A stretch of 46,713 bases of DNA from Oscillospiraceae bacterium (GTDB lineage Bacteria > Bacillota > Clostridia > Oscillospirales > Oscillospiraceae), in assembly GCA_009787995.1 (NCBI GenBank), contig WQSH01000007.1, forward strand, positions 1 to 46,713. The letters run 5' to 3'. Positions 34,242-42,899 of the stretch are shown here, piece after piece. The notes beneath the pieces were generated by a model that searched no databases, was not told the DNA's origin, and worked only from the letters and a program-made list of their open reading frames with translations. How positions within the stretch are numbered: position 1 is the first letter of the stretch; every line of letters begins with the position of its first letter. A program made the translations under genes and the position numbers.

Positions 34242-35351
34242 TCAGTCCCTGGTGTGCATTGATGCGCAGCGCCATTCTTTGTTGCTTTTAATGGCACGTC
34301 CTCCCACTATAACGACCGGGTACTCTATGTCGTTAGGGTCAAACGAATGAACTATGCCAATTTTGCCATCGGACATAACAACCTCTCTTTCTAGCAGCTC
34401 TTTCGGCATGTTTTGAACGAAGGTGTCAACCAGCGTTGAATCAAGCTCGGTGCCTTTGAGCTTCGAAAGTGTTGCCAAAACTCCAAACGGGCTTTGAGGG
34501 CCTTTATAAGCGCGCCGCGATACCATGGCGTCATAGATGTCGGACACAGCCGTTATGCGCGCCTCCAGCGAGATTTTCACTGGAGGAAGCCCATCGGGAT
34601 ATCCAGACGCATCGACTTTTTCATGATGCCCGCGCGCCGCCATCCTGATGGGCTCGGGAAAATCCGCAAGCAGATTGTAGCTGTGCACCGCATGCATCTT
34701 TAAGACTTCATATTCACCTGCTGCAAGTTTTCTGGGAACATTTAGAAGCTGCGGCGGTATGAGAGCCTTCCCGCAATCATGCAGCAACCCGATGAGCACA
34801 AGCCTGTCAATGTCCTCTTTGCCCATGCCAAGCCACTTTCCCAACATCCCATTGAGCAGGCTTACGTTTACGCAGTGGCGCTGCAGGTATTCATCCACTG
34901 GCGCAAGCGCATTGACAAGGGACAATATTTTCGATGGGGCGACTTCGTCAAGCTTGTTTGAAAGCCGCTCCGACACAGAGTGCAGCGCATCCTGTTGCAA
35001 CACTTTCTTCTTTTGCGATATTTCATCCAGCAACCCAAGCGTCTCGTCCTTGACGTCACTGTATCCGGTAGCTTTTTCCATTTCCTGCCGGCTGATGGTT
35101 TCGGTTTGGGCGCCCAGCCCAAGCATCCTCTCATATGTTTTTTCGGAAACATATATCGTGGGGTTGCCTTTGTTGAGATTTTTTACCATGCTAATTTTTC
35201 TGTCATCCAGCAAGGTGCCGCCTTTTATTAGCAGCCGTTCCGCATCGGAGGCATAGATGTCCTCCTGAATCTCCATGCCACTGCGCATCAAATCTACGGA
35301 AATCGCATGAAGGTGGGTGCCAGAGCTTTTGTTGTTGTTGTTTTCACTCAT
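34242..35351 (-). CDS. HD-GYP domain protein (probable cyclic-di-GMP phosphodiesterase)
   Basis: About 369 residues, soluble. The N-terminal 90 residues are the small domain often found before HD-GYP (EDIYASDAERLLIKGGTLLDD). The HD-GYP domain has His159, the metal pair His191-Asp192 with Lys195 (LLHDCGKALIPP), His220/His223, HHEKVDASGYPDGL at 242-255, and SDIYDAMVSRRAYK. All catalytic ligands appear present; a glycine usual in the GYP loop is alanine. It should break down cyclic di-GMP. The ATG at 35351 has AGGAGTGGGGAG upstream and overlaps the PilZ stop by four bases, so the two genes are coupled. Confidence 0.9.
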   Translation of the reverse strand: MSENNNNKSSGTHLHAISVDLMRSGMEIQEDIYASDAERLLIKGGTLLDDRKISMVKNLNKGNPTIYVSEKTYERMLGLGAQTETISRQEMEKATGYSDVKDETLGLLDEISQKKKVLQQDALHSVSERLSNKLDEVAPSKILSLVNALAPVDEYLQRHCVNVSLLNGMLGKWLGMGKEDIDRLVLIGLLHDCGKALIPPQLLNVPRKLAAGEYEVLKMHAVHSYNLLADFPEPIRMAARGHHEKVDASGYPDGLPPVKISLEARITAVSDIYDAMVSRRAYKGPQSPFGVLATLSKLKGTELDSTLVDTFVQNMPKELLEREVVMSDGKIGIVHSFDPNDIEYPVVIVGGRAIKSNKEWRCASMHTRD

Positions 35352-35935
35352 CGCTCCCCACTCCTCACTATATCGCCTGCCAGAAACCGGCATCCATACT
35401 CTGATATTCCTGAATCTTTGTCTACCAGATTTACCGTTTCGGCAACTATAACTTTTTCGACATCGTTTATATTCAAGCCAGCTTGGAACTTGTTTCCCAG
35501 CACCAATGTGTCGTTTGGCGCTTTGATCCTCACGCCCCCTCTGCTTATGTTGATAAGCGTGACTTCGATGGGCCTATGTAGCGGATACATCTGCCCACCA
35601 TATATAAGACCTTCTATCTGCGCCCGCGCATTGATTTCACCGCGGCGTTCCTTGCGCTTTTCCCCTGTGCGGCCTATCGCAATGAGTATTTTTGCGCCTT
35701 CTCGAACAATTTTGCCCTGATATTCGCTTGGCCGGTTATTGTTGAAAATCAACAGCCTGCACGCACTTCCAACATCAAGCCCCTTTGGTAGCTGCTGCAC
35801 TTCAATGCGCAGGGCTTCGTTATCGACATGTGTCACCTTTGTGCTCCCAATAACATTGTCTCCCTGATCAAAGAGAAGCACCACACACCCGATATAATTT
35901 TCACCCATCGCTTTTTCTTGTGCCCATTTGCTCAT
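35348..35935 (-). CDS. PilZ domain protein (cyclic-di-GMP receptor)
   Basis: About 195 residues. An N-terminal beta-rich region (YIGCVVLLFDQGDNVIGSTKVTHVDNE) is followed by a PilZ domain. Its two ligand motifs are visible: the RxxxR-type EKRKERRGEINARAQIEG and the [D/N]xSxxG-type LINISRGGVRIKAP. It should bind cyclic di-GMP and pass the state to a partner such as the motility or surface machinery. Its stop overlaps the HD-GYP start. The start is uncertain: ATGs at 35935 and 35908 lack strong ribosome sites, and the open frame runs to 36052. Confidence 0.83.
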   Translation of the reverse strand: MSKWAQEKAMGENYIGCVVLLFDQGDNVIGSTKVTHVDNEALRIEVQQLPKGLDVGSACRLLIFNNNRPSEYQGKIVREGAKILIAIGRTGEKRKERRGEINARAQIEGLIYGGQMYPLHRPIEVTLINISRGGVRIKAPNDTLVLGNKFQAGLNINDVEKVIVAETVNLVDKDSGISEYGCRFLAGDIVRSGER

Positions 35936-35953
35936 TCTCACTAGCACCACTGC

Positions 35954-35997
35954 TGTGCGCAATAGACAATTTGGCAAATAAAAATCTATAGCGCACA
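35954..35997. promoter_or_regulatory. Thirteen-base inverted repeat just upstream of the PilZ gene
   Basis: TGTGCGCAATAGA (35954-35966) and TCTATAGCGCACA (35985-35997) are inverted repeats matching at 12 of 13 positions around an 18-base loop. They end 19 bases before the chosen PilZ start. It could be an operator or an RNA hairpin controlling the PilZ/HD-GYP pair. No known regulator site is recognised. Confidence 0.5.
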
Positions 35998-36067
35998 AAT
36001 GTTTCATTTCAGATTTATCGCAGACACTATAAGTATATACTGCTAACTGCAAAGTAGCAATGGTGAA

Positions 36068-36096
36068 TTGCAGAATTCATATTTTTGTGGTATACT
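36068..36096 (+). promoter_or_regulatory. Promoter of the GGDEF-HDOD gene
   Basis: TTGCAG (36068-36073) and TATACT (36091-36096) are separated by 17 bases and end about 21 bases before the ATG at 36118, leaving a very short leader with GGAGGTGG. A good vegetative-type promoter. Confidence 0.7.
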
Positions 36097-36117
36097 CCCA
36101 TCAAAGTGGAGGTGGTC

Positions 36118-38280
36118 ATGGTTTTTAGCGACATAAAACACATGTTTGGCAACATAGCTAAATCACTAACGAAAAAAACCGATTTAAAAAGCCTGTTAGG
36201 CGATTTAAGCGGTATTTTGGATGCGCAAGATTCTGAAGTTTTCGTAGTTAGAGGCAAAGGGTGCGAGGTGCTTTTTGCCAATACCAAGGCCGAGGGGCGT
36301 CTGTATACTGAGGAAGGCTATGCGGCAAAGTGCAAAGTTTCCTTCGCAAAACATTTTCCAGGCCTTTGCGCAAATTGCCCATATGGCGGGGTCGAGAAGG
36401 AAAAGGGCATCAAGGTTTTTGAGATAGAGGATACCAGCAAAAGTACCTATTCAGCCAAATGCAACGTAATAAATTGGATTGATGGCAAGCCTGCAGCGAT
36501 TTTTATGCTGCGCGATATAACTTCGGAGCTCGAATTAAAAGAGCGGCTTTTTGCGCTTGCATACATTGACCAGCTGACCGGAGTCCCGAACCGCCAGCGG
36601 CTCAAAGATGATTTCACAGCGCTTGAGGAGAAGATTGCAAGGGACGAGCTAAAAGGGGTCGTCGCCTTGTTTGATATCGATAACTTCAAAGCTGTGAATG
36701 ATACTTATGGGCACAACATGGGGGATCTCGTTTTATCAAGGCTCGCAGGGTATTTGGAGAATGACCGCAACTTTGCCGGGCACCTTTACCGGCTCGGGGG
36801 CGACGAGTTTGTCCTTCTCTATACCGATGCGCCTGACAGGTTCAATACCGACGATGATCTAACATCCCACTATAATCAGCTTTTGTCAAACGTGCTTCGT
36901 GACTACACATTGCCTAATATCGAGTTGAAGTGCACTTTGAGCATTGGCGTCACAATTTTTCCTAAGCATGGGGTAACTTTATCAGAAATTTTACGGAAAG
37001 CCGATATCGCCATGTATCAGGCGAAGGAATCTGGCCGCAATCAGGTCGTGTTTTTTGAGGCTCGGTACGATTCGGCCCAGAAGTTCAAAGATATGTACAT
37101 CAATATCCAGCCCGTGCTTCTGAGCACCGGCAAAACCTTCGGGTATGAGCTCATTGATAGCGGCGAGGGACAAGATGAGGACGAGCAAACAGTTCCGCTC
37201 AGGGAGTTTAACCGCACCCTTGACGCGTTGGGGCTCAATGACATAGAAAGCAAATTCCACTATTTTATCTCTTATTCGAAACAGCTTCTAAACCCTGCAG
37301 TTCTCAAAAATCTACCTAAAGATAAATTCATCGTGCAGGTGCACCTGCCGGATATTGACCTTCAGGAGGATATAAATACTTTTGTTGAGTTGCGCAACAA
37401 TGGATATAAGCTGGCACTGACCGGATTCGGCCGAGACACCTATACGCAAGACCTTCTGGAAATTGCCAGTTATATTAAGTTTTCCGAGGGCGATAGCAAC
37501 CTATCTGCGCAAAAAAGAATTATTGCGCTTAACCAGAAAATCAGGTTCATAGCTGCCAACGTGGACTCCACGGCAGATTTCCAAAAAGCAAAAGAGACTG
37601 GCTTCAACTTGTTTCAGGGGTATTATTTCAGCCAGCCCGCTGTCGGACAAAAGACTAAGGAGCTGAGCCCGCTAAAAATAAATTATTTCCGTCTGCTTAA
37701 ACTTTCCAGCACAAACGACTATATGGATTTTCGTGAAATATCGCAGATAGTTTCCGCAGATGTAGCCTTGTCGTACAAGCTGCTGAGAATCTTGAATTCC
37801 GCAGCCGTCGGGTTGCGCAATGTGTCCTCTATTTCCAATGCGGTCACTTACATGGGCGAGGAAAGCCTTAAAAAATGGATTGCCGTGCTCGCGCTTAGGG
37901 GCATTGCGGAGGACAAGCCGCTCGAGCTGGTCAGGCTGTCGCTAATCAGGGCACGCTTCGGGGAGCTTCTGGCGCCTTGTTTCCGCATCAAACGCAACCC
38001 TCAGCAGGTGTTCATGGTCGGGATGCTGTCTCTTTTGCATATAGCCCTTGAGATGTCCAAAGAGCAGCTACTAGATGAGATTCCCGTCGCTTTCGACATC
38101 CGGGAATCACTCCTGACGAAAACTGGCATCTACTCGGATATTCTTTCGTTTTTCGAAAACTATGAATACGCAAACTGGGAAGGGGTGTCCATGTATGTAG
38201 CAGAAAACCAGCTAGACTCTTCGTATGTCAACGATGCTTATATTACATCGGTGAAGTGGTACAATGATTTGGTAAAGTAA
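36118..38280 (+). CDS. PAS-GGDEF-degenerate EAL-HDOD signalling protein
   Basis: About 720 residues, soluble. A PAS-like domain at about 35-140 carries four cysteines (Cys49, 72, 84 and 87, the last pair as CANCP). The GGDEF domain at about 148-315 has an intact active site RLGGDEF at 225-231 and FDIDNFKAVNDTYGHN; the inhibitory RxxD reads RNFA. The next 200 residues are EAL-like by fold landmarks (GYELI, ALTGFG, GFNLFQGYYFSQP) but lack the catalytic acids, as in YuxH-type proteins. An HDOD domain (about 515-720) ends it. It probably makes cyclic di-GMP and uses the EAL/HDOD part for binding or output. The ATG has GGAGGTGG upstream and is divergent from the PilZ/HD-GYP pair. Confidence 0.9.
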   Translation: MVFSDIKHMFGNIAKSLTKKTDLKSLLGDLSGILDAQDSEVFVVRGKGCEVLFANTKAEGRLYTEEGYAAKCKVSFAKHFPGLCANCPYGGVEKEKGIKVFEIEDTSKSTYSAKCNVINWIDGKPAAIFMLRDITSELELKERLFALAYIDQLTGVPNRQRLKDDFTALEEKIARDELKGVVALFDIDNFKAVNDTYGHNMGDLVLSRLAGYLENDRNFAGHLYRLGGDEFVLLYTDAPDRFNTDDDLTSHYNQLLSNVLRDYTLPNIELKCTLSIGVTIFPKHGVTLSEILRKADIAMYQAKESGRNQVVFFEARYDSAQKFKDMYINIQPVLLSTGKTFGYELIDSGEGQDEDEQTVPLREFNRTLDALGLNDIESKFHYFISYSKQLLNPAVLKNLPKDKFIVQVHLPDIDLQEDINTFVELRNNGYKLALTGFGRDTYTQDLLEIASYIKFSEGDSNLSAQKRIIALNQKIRFIAANVDSTADFQKAKETGFNLFQGYYFSQPAVGQKTKELSPLKINYFRLLKLSSTNDYMDFREISQIVSADVALSYKLLRILNSAAVGLRNVSSISNAVTYMGEESLKKWIAVLALRGIAEDKPLELVRLSLIRARFGELLAPCFRIKRNPQQVFMVGMLSLLHIALEMSKEQLLDEIPVAFDIRESLLTKTGIYSDILSFFENYEYANWEGVSMYVAENQLDSSYVNDAYITSVKWYNDLVK

Positions 38281-38292
38281 GACAATTAAGCA

Positions 38293-38335
38293 AAGCGGAT
38301 GCGGCGAGGCGTTTAACACCATGCTGCATCCGCTT
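38293..38335. terminator. Probable bidirectional terminator between convergent genes
   Basis: AAGCGGATGC (38293-38302) and GCATCCGCTT (38326-38335) form a perfect ten-base stem; inside it a second short stem (GG-GTT/AAC-CC) can form. It lies between the convergent ends of the GGDEF-HDOD gene and the first chemoreceptor gene. T-runs are weak on both sides, so termination is likely but not certain. Confidence 0.5.
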
Positions 38336-38353
38336 ATGTATTTAGCCTCTAAC

Positions 38354-40087
38354 TTAATATTTCCCGAAAGTATCGCCAGACTCGCCCTGCGTCGAAACAG
38401 GCAGTTTTGGCGCAGACGCCGGCAGCCGCCCAAGCGTATTCGAGTTTTTCAGCTTAAATCGCGATATCAGCCCTCCCAGCAGCATCGACTGACCGCTCAT
38501 CTCTTCGGCTGCGGCAGCGCTTTGTTCCGCCGTGGCTGAGTTTTGCTGAGTTGCGTGTGCCACTTGATCTATGCCCCTGTTAAGATTGGCGATACCCTCG
38601 GACTGTTCTTCGGAGGATTTAGATATTTCATTCACAAGTTGTGTGCTCTCATTGATTCCAGAGACGATTTCCACGAGGCTTGCGGCGGTGCCATCAGCAA
38701 TGCGTGAACCGAGTTCTGCTTTTTCTATTGAGTCCGCAATCAGGCTCTCGGTATCCTTCGCAGCTTCCGCACTCTTTGCGGCAAGATTCCGCACCTCTTC
38801 CGCAACAACAGCAAATCCCTTGCCATGCTGACCGGCTCTTGCAGCTTCGACCGCAGCGTTTAGCGCAAGTATGTTCGTCTGGAACGCAATATCGTCTATA
38901 GACTTGATTACCTTGCTTATGTTCTGGCTCGAGGTGTTAATATCTTTTACAGCGGCCATCATTTCATCCATCTGGCTGCTGCCTTTTTCTGCACTGCTCT
39001 TAATGTCTGTTGCAAGCACTGCGGCACGCCCGGCCATGTCCGCATTGTCTTTCGTCTTTTGCGCTATATCAGCAATGGAAGACGAAAGCTGCTGTACAGA
39101 CGCCGCCTGCTCTGTGCTTCCCTGCGCCAGCGACTGAGCTCCGTCAGCTATCTGCTTTGCGCCCACAGTGACTTGCCCAGTGGATGTAGTAATTTCGCCG
39201 AACATGCTGTTTAGGTCGTCCAGCATTTTCTGAAGAGTCTGGGAAAGGACGTCTCCCTCTGAGCGTACTGTCACATCAATGTCAAGGCTGCCGTTGGCGA
39301 CCCTTTTTAGATCGTCGCAGACTTTATTTAAGTACCCTGTAATATCTGCGAAGCTACTATACAGCTTTCCGATTTCATCCTCGACCAAGTCTTCCCCAGT
39401 GCTATCGAAGGCCAGGCTGCCTTGGGCTGTTTCCGTTGCCAATCCAACCAGTCTCTTGATAGGCTTTAATATGCTCCTTGTAATAAATCCGCTCAGCAGC
39501 AGGAATATGACCAGCGCCACTGCGAAAATAATGACAATAGTCCAAATAGAGCGCGTCACAAAGTCGCTCATGGCCTCAAGCTGTAAGTCCCGGAGCTCCT
39601 CGTATCGTCCTGAGAGCGCAGTTATCCTGTTAGTGGACTCAATACCAGCGGGAAACACAACCTGGTAGAGCAAGTCCAGGGCTTCTTCCATGCGCCCTTC
39701 TTCTCGATACCGCAATGCGACTCCGCCTTGTACGTGCAAATCGTAGTGAGGGACAAAAACAGCGTCTATAAGTGCTTTGAGCTGCGCATCGTCAATCATG
39801 CCCGGCATGTCACTTGCCAGCCAATTGCCGTATATGCAAGTATGGGGATCAAGCCCACCCGGAAAGGGCAAGTCGTACAAAAAAGCGTACGCCAAGCGAT
39901 ACACCCATACATGGTGCGCCATTACAAGACCTATAGCCGTGTCGTTGAGCTCCGTCAGCAGCAATACGTCTTGCTGCATATTGTCAAATTGCATTATTGT
40001 TACGAAGCCGAATGCCCCCAATATCGTCGCCAAAACAAAAACGCATAGCAGTCCCCCGATGATTTTAGTTTTCAATTTCATACGCAT
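38354..40087 (-). CDS. Methyl-accepting chemotaxis protein with an extracytoplasmic CZB-like zinc-binding sensor
   Basis: A 577-residue receptor: membrane segment at about 9-31, sensor 32-180, second membrane segment at about 181-203, a HAMP region at about 204-260, and a long cytoplasmic signalling coiled coil with the hairpin tip [21 protein letters not shown]. The sensor matches the chemoreceptor zinc-binding (CZB) pattern: His58 in HHVW, Cys84 in HTCIYGNWL, and His114/His118 in PHYDLH, the usual 3-His/1-Cys zinc site. CZB domains are more often cytoplasmic, so this placement is notable. The protein ends in TFGKY, a tail shared with the next receptor. The ATG at 40087 has GAAGGGG about 12 bases upstream. 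Confidence 0.93.
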   Translation of the reverse strand: MRMKLKTKIIGGLLCVFVLATILGAFGFVTIMQFDNMQQDVLLLTELNDTAIGLVMAHHVWVYRLAYAFLYDLPFPGGLDPHTCIYGNWLASDMPGMIDDAQLKALIDAVFVPHYDLHVQGGVALRYREEGRMEEALDLLYQVVFPAGIESTNRITALSGRYEELRDLQLEAMSDFVTRSIWTIVIIFAVALVIFLLLSGFITRSILKPIKRLVGLATETAQGSLAFDSTGEDLVEDEIGKLYSSFADITGYLNKVCDDLKRVANGSLDIDVTVRSEGDVLSQTLQKMLDDLNSMFGEITTSTGQVTVGAKQIADGAQSLAQGSTEQAASVQQLSSSIADIAQKTKDNADMAGRAAVLATDIKSSAEKGSSQMDEMMAAVKDINTSSQNISKVIKSIDDIAFQTNILALNAAVEAARAGQHGKGFAVVAEEVRNLAAKSAEAAKDTESLIADSIEKAELGSRIADGTAASLVEIVSGINESTQLVNEISKSSEEQSEGIANLNRGIDQVAHATQQNSATAEQSAAAAEEMSGQSMLLGGLISRFKLKNSNTLGRLPASAPKLPVSTQGESGDTFGKY

Positions 40088-40094
40088 GATTTGA

Positions 40095-40272
40095 TTATAC
40101 CCCTTCTTTCTTTAATTTCTCTGCACTTATTTTAAAAAAATGACTATCCTCCACAACGCAAAGGCCTCCAATGAATCCAGCGTCAGGGCTCTTCAGAAAT
40201 ACAGCGCCAGCTTCACCCATTTCAAAATTTTAGCATAATTAATTGCTTTAATCGGCCTTTTTTCTGTGTCAT
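40095..40272 (-). pseudogene. Possible small gene broken by a frameshift, upstream of the first chemoreceptor
   Basis: On the minus strand a 16-codon frame (40272-40222: MTQKKGRLKQLIMLKF, stop) is followed in the +1 frame by MGEAGAVFLKSPDAGFIGGL and 21 more residues, stopping at 40095. Removing one T from the run TTTT at about 40225-40228 would join them into one 58-residue protein. A TATAAT lies nine bases before the first ATG, which is very close, and no ribosome site is seen. The end of the frame contains the ribosome site of the chemoreceptor gene. I do not recognise the product. It may be a decayed gene, a real small gene read by frameshifting, or chance. Confidence 0.35.
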
Positions 40273-40395
40273 TTTTTGCCCATTATAACAGGTGCCCGAG
40301 TAAAATAAAAGGGAATTCTTAAATTCTTTTAGAAAGTTTGATAACAGGGTAGTCACACCCCTGCTAACCAGAACATGTGTTGTCAAGGTACAAAT

Positions 40396-40463
40396 GATTT
40401 TAGCCCGAAGAAAAATCTTCGGGCTAAAATTAAGTCTTGTATTGTTCGTTATTTCGTATTATA
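40396..40463. repeat. Hairpin-plus-promoter repeat, copy 1
   Basis: A 15-base perfect stem (40397-40411 with 40416-40430, loop AAAA, core TAGCCCGAAGA) is followed by a stretch ending in a near promoter (TTGTAT, then TATAGC). The same arrangement occurs in the same orientation at 43000-43064. Between stem and promoter the two copies differ by a single base. T-runs lie before rather than after the stem on both strands, so it is not a standard terminator. Confidence 0.75.
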
Positions 40464-40540
40464 GCGCGCCTTTGACACATGCCTCTAAGCTATGCACAAT
40501 TCAAGTCTGATTGACTCCATTTTTGACTCTCCAAACACAC

Positions 40541-42736
40541 CTAATACTTCCCAAACGTTGCGCCAGACGCACTTTGTTCATGCGCCGGCAGACTTTGCGC
40601 AGGTGGCACAATACGTTTGCTGGATTCGCCGGAATCTTTCAGCTTAAATCGCGAGATAAGTTCCTCCAGCATCATTGACTGACCGCTCATTTCTTCGGAC
40701 GCCGCCGCTGATTGCTCCGCCGTTGCCGAGTTCTGCTGAACAACCTGCGCCACTTGATCGATGCCGTGGTTGATTTGCTCGATGCTTTCGGATTGTTCTT
40801 CTGACGATTTTGCGATGTCGCCTATAAGCTGGCTGCTCTCGCTGATCCCGTCGACAATCTCAACAAGTGATGATGCGGTGTCGTCAGCAATACGCGAACC
40901 GAGTTCCGCTTTTTGAATCGAATCGGCAATCAGCGATTCCGTATCTTTCGCAGCATCGGCGGATTTCGCCGCGAGATTGCGCACTTCTTCCGCAACGACG
41001 GCGAATCCCTTGCCGTGCTGACCGGCGCGCGCCGCTTCGACGGCGGCGTTGAGTGCGAGGATATTCGTCTGGAACGCGATGTCGTCAATGGATTTGATAA
41101 CTTTACTGATGTTCTGGCTCGACGCATTGATGTCGCGCACGGCAGTCATCATCTCATCCATTTGACGAGAACCTTTTTCTGCGCTGGTCTTTATATCGCC
41201 GGCAAGCGTGGACGCACGCCCAGCCATATCCGCATTGCCTTTCGTCTTCTGCGCGATTTCGGCTATCGAGGACGATAACTGTTGCACAGACGCGGCCTGC
41301 TCAGTGCTACCCTGCGCCAACGACTGCGAACCGCCCGCGATTTGCTTCGACCCTGTGGCGACTTGCGCGGTGGAAGATTGAATCTCGCCGAACATTGAGT
41401 TCAGGTTGCTGAGCAGATTTTTAAGCGAGTTACCCATAGTGTCATCTTTTGAAAGCGTATTCATCGTGCTCGTCAGGTCGCCGCCCGCGATAATTTCAAG
41501 TTCTTTGCTGATATTTGTGACGTGCGCAACGAATGACGCGGCACCGCTGACCGTTTGCCCGATTTCGTCCTTTATTGTGCTGAATTTCTTTATGGATTCC
41601 ACATCTTGCGGGCTGAGCGCTAAGTCACCCGTAGAGCCTGCCTTTTTCATAAACGAAGCCAGTAGGGTAAGCGGCTTGCTGATAAGCCCGGATATGTACA
41701 CGGCAAGGGTCAGCGCCACAACAACAGCAACCACAATCACCGCAATGATGATGATGAACATCGTAGTGAACATAGCAGCGTTCGAGACATTTGTATCTGC
41801 CGCTTGACCGATACGAATATCCATGAGTTCTGTAAGCGTGTCCGCGACATAGTTAGCCGCCGGACCAGCGTGAAGCATCGTTGCGTCAATGCTGTTCCTG
41901 CTGGTTATAATCTGGTGCTGTGCCGTAACAACATTTGCAACGGTGTTTGAATATTCGTCGAAACTTGCCATCGTGTTGTTAAAAAGCGTCTGCGCGGCGG
42001 TTGTTTCAATCGTCTCGTCATAGAGGCGCATATATTCGCGGAATATTGCTTCCCTGTCGGCTATTTCGGCCTCAACGGCCGCAAGTTCATCCAATGTGAC
42101 AGAGAGTTGAGCCTCGCGCAGTTGTACGCGCATACGTTGCATAAACTCTACCGCCCCGGCTGCGTAAACCAGAGAATTAACGAGCATATCCATGTCATCA
42201 TCGTCCGTGGCGTTAAGTGTTCTGTCTATACGCAATTCCATCAGCTCCGTAATGCCGTCGGCGATAGTGTTCGCCAAAGCTCCCGCCGGGGGCATTATTG
42301 AGTCCAGTATGTCCTGCTGTTCAATCTGCACACGTTTGTCAGAGATTATAGAACGCACATACGCTTGATATGCGGTATACCTCTGCGTCATGCTCTCAAG
42401 CAGTTGCCTGCCCACAACGGTCAGTATAGTGGGGTCATACAGAGCCATGTAATGCTCAAAGTTTGCTTCCCTGTCCGCAATTTCGCGCTCTACAGCAGCA
42501 AGTTCGGCCAGCGAGGTTGACATCTGGGCTTCGCGCAGTTGTACGCGCAGACGCTGGAAGAACTCGCGGGCTTCCCCTAGGTCGCCGAGCGGTGCGGTCT
42601 GATGCTCGTACATATTTGTGCTGCCGTCGTTGATTTGCATCATGCCGATGATGCCCACGCCGCCGATAATCACGGCAAGGATAATCACGATTAGGAAACT
42701 TGCGATAAGTTTTTTTGATACACTCATATTTTTCAC
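40541..42736 (-). CDS. Methyl-accepting chemotaxis protein with a duplicated helical sensor
   Basis: About 731 residues: membrane segment at about 9-32, a large extracytoplasmic region, second membrane segment at about 325-350, a HAMP-like region, and the signalling coiled coil with [21 protein letters not shown]. The sensor consists of two similar helical units: residues about 57-175 and 197-310 both contain [22 protein letters not shown] and MLYD/MALYD-like blocks and end in a TELM-RI helix. They resemble four-helix-bundle sensors in tandem. The signalling half is nearly identical to that of the first receptor, and both end in TFGKY. The GTG at 42736 has GGGAGGG nine bases upstream. Confidence 0.92.
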   Translation of the reverse strand: MKNMSVSKKLIASFLIVIILAVIIGGVGIIGMMQINDGSTNMYEHQTAPLGDLGEAREFFQRLRVQLREAQMSTSLAELAAVEREIADREANFEHYMALYDPTILTVVGRQLLESMTQRYTAYQAYVRSIISDKRVQIEQQDILDSIMPPAGALANTIADGITELMELRIDRTLNATDDDDMDMLVNSLVYAAGAVEFMQRMRVQLREAQLSVTLDELAAVEAEIADREAIFREYMRLYDETIETTAAQTLFNNTMASFDEYSNTVANVVTAQHQIITSRNSIDATMLHAGPAANYVADTLTELMDIRIGQAADTNVSNAAMFTTMFIIIIAVIVVAVVVALTLAVYISGLISKPLTLLASFMKKAGSTGDLALSPQDVESIKKFSTIKDEIGQTVSGAASFVAHVTNISKELEIIAGGDLTSTMNTLSKDDTMGNSLKNLLSNLNSMFGEIQSSTAQVATGSKQIAGGSQSLAQGSTEQAASVQQLSSSIAEIAQKTKGNADMAGRASTLAGDIKTSAEKGSRQMDEMMTAVRDINASSQNISKVIKSIDDIAFQTNILALNAAVEAARAGQHGKGFAVVAEEVRNLAAKSADAAKDTESLIADSIQKAELGSRIADDTASSLVEIVDGISESSQLIGDIAKSSEEQSESIEQINHGIDQVAQVVQQNSATAEQSAAASEEMSGQSMMLEELISRFKLKDSGESSKRIVPPAQSLPAHEQSASGATFGKY

Positions 42737-42847
42737 TAGTCTTAACCCTCCCAAAAATTAAAATTTTAAATACTTTTTAATGCTGTGCGCAATGTTCCAA
42801 CGACGTAACATATTTAAGTCATTATAACACCCCATCTGTCTTAATGC

Positions 42848-42889
42848 CATTGCGAGTTGTGAAAATTATAATTTTCACAACTCGCAATG
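42848..42889. repeat. Perfect 42-bp palindrome
   Basis: The sequence from 42848 to 42889 is identical to its own reverse complement. The half-site is CATTGCGAGTTGTGAAAATTA and the centre is ATTATAAT, with no loop. It sits in the 350-base gap upstream of the second chemoreceptor, next to two further inverted structures. It could extrude as a cruciform, bind a large dimeric protein, or be a mobile-element remnant. Confidence 0.9.
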
Positions 42890-42899
42890 TTATTGTGAG

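Noticed and set aside
40141-40200. ACGCAAAG-CCTCC in the gap upstream of the first chemoreceptor, which recalls part of the cyclic-di-GMP-I riboswitch
   Set aside because: It is on the strand opposite to the receptor gene, and the other conserved parts of the riboswitch are missing.
40397-40430. Strong hairpin after the second chemoreceptor as its terminator
   Set aside because: The T-run lies before the stem and A bases follow it on both strands; the unit also recurs at 43000 upstream of the gene, so it is treated as a repeat.
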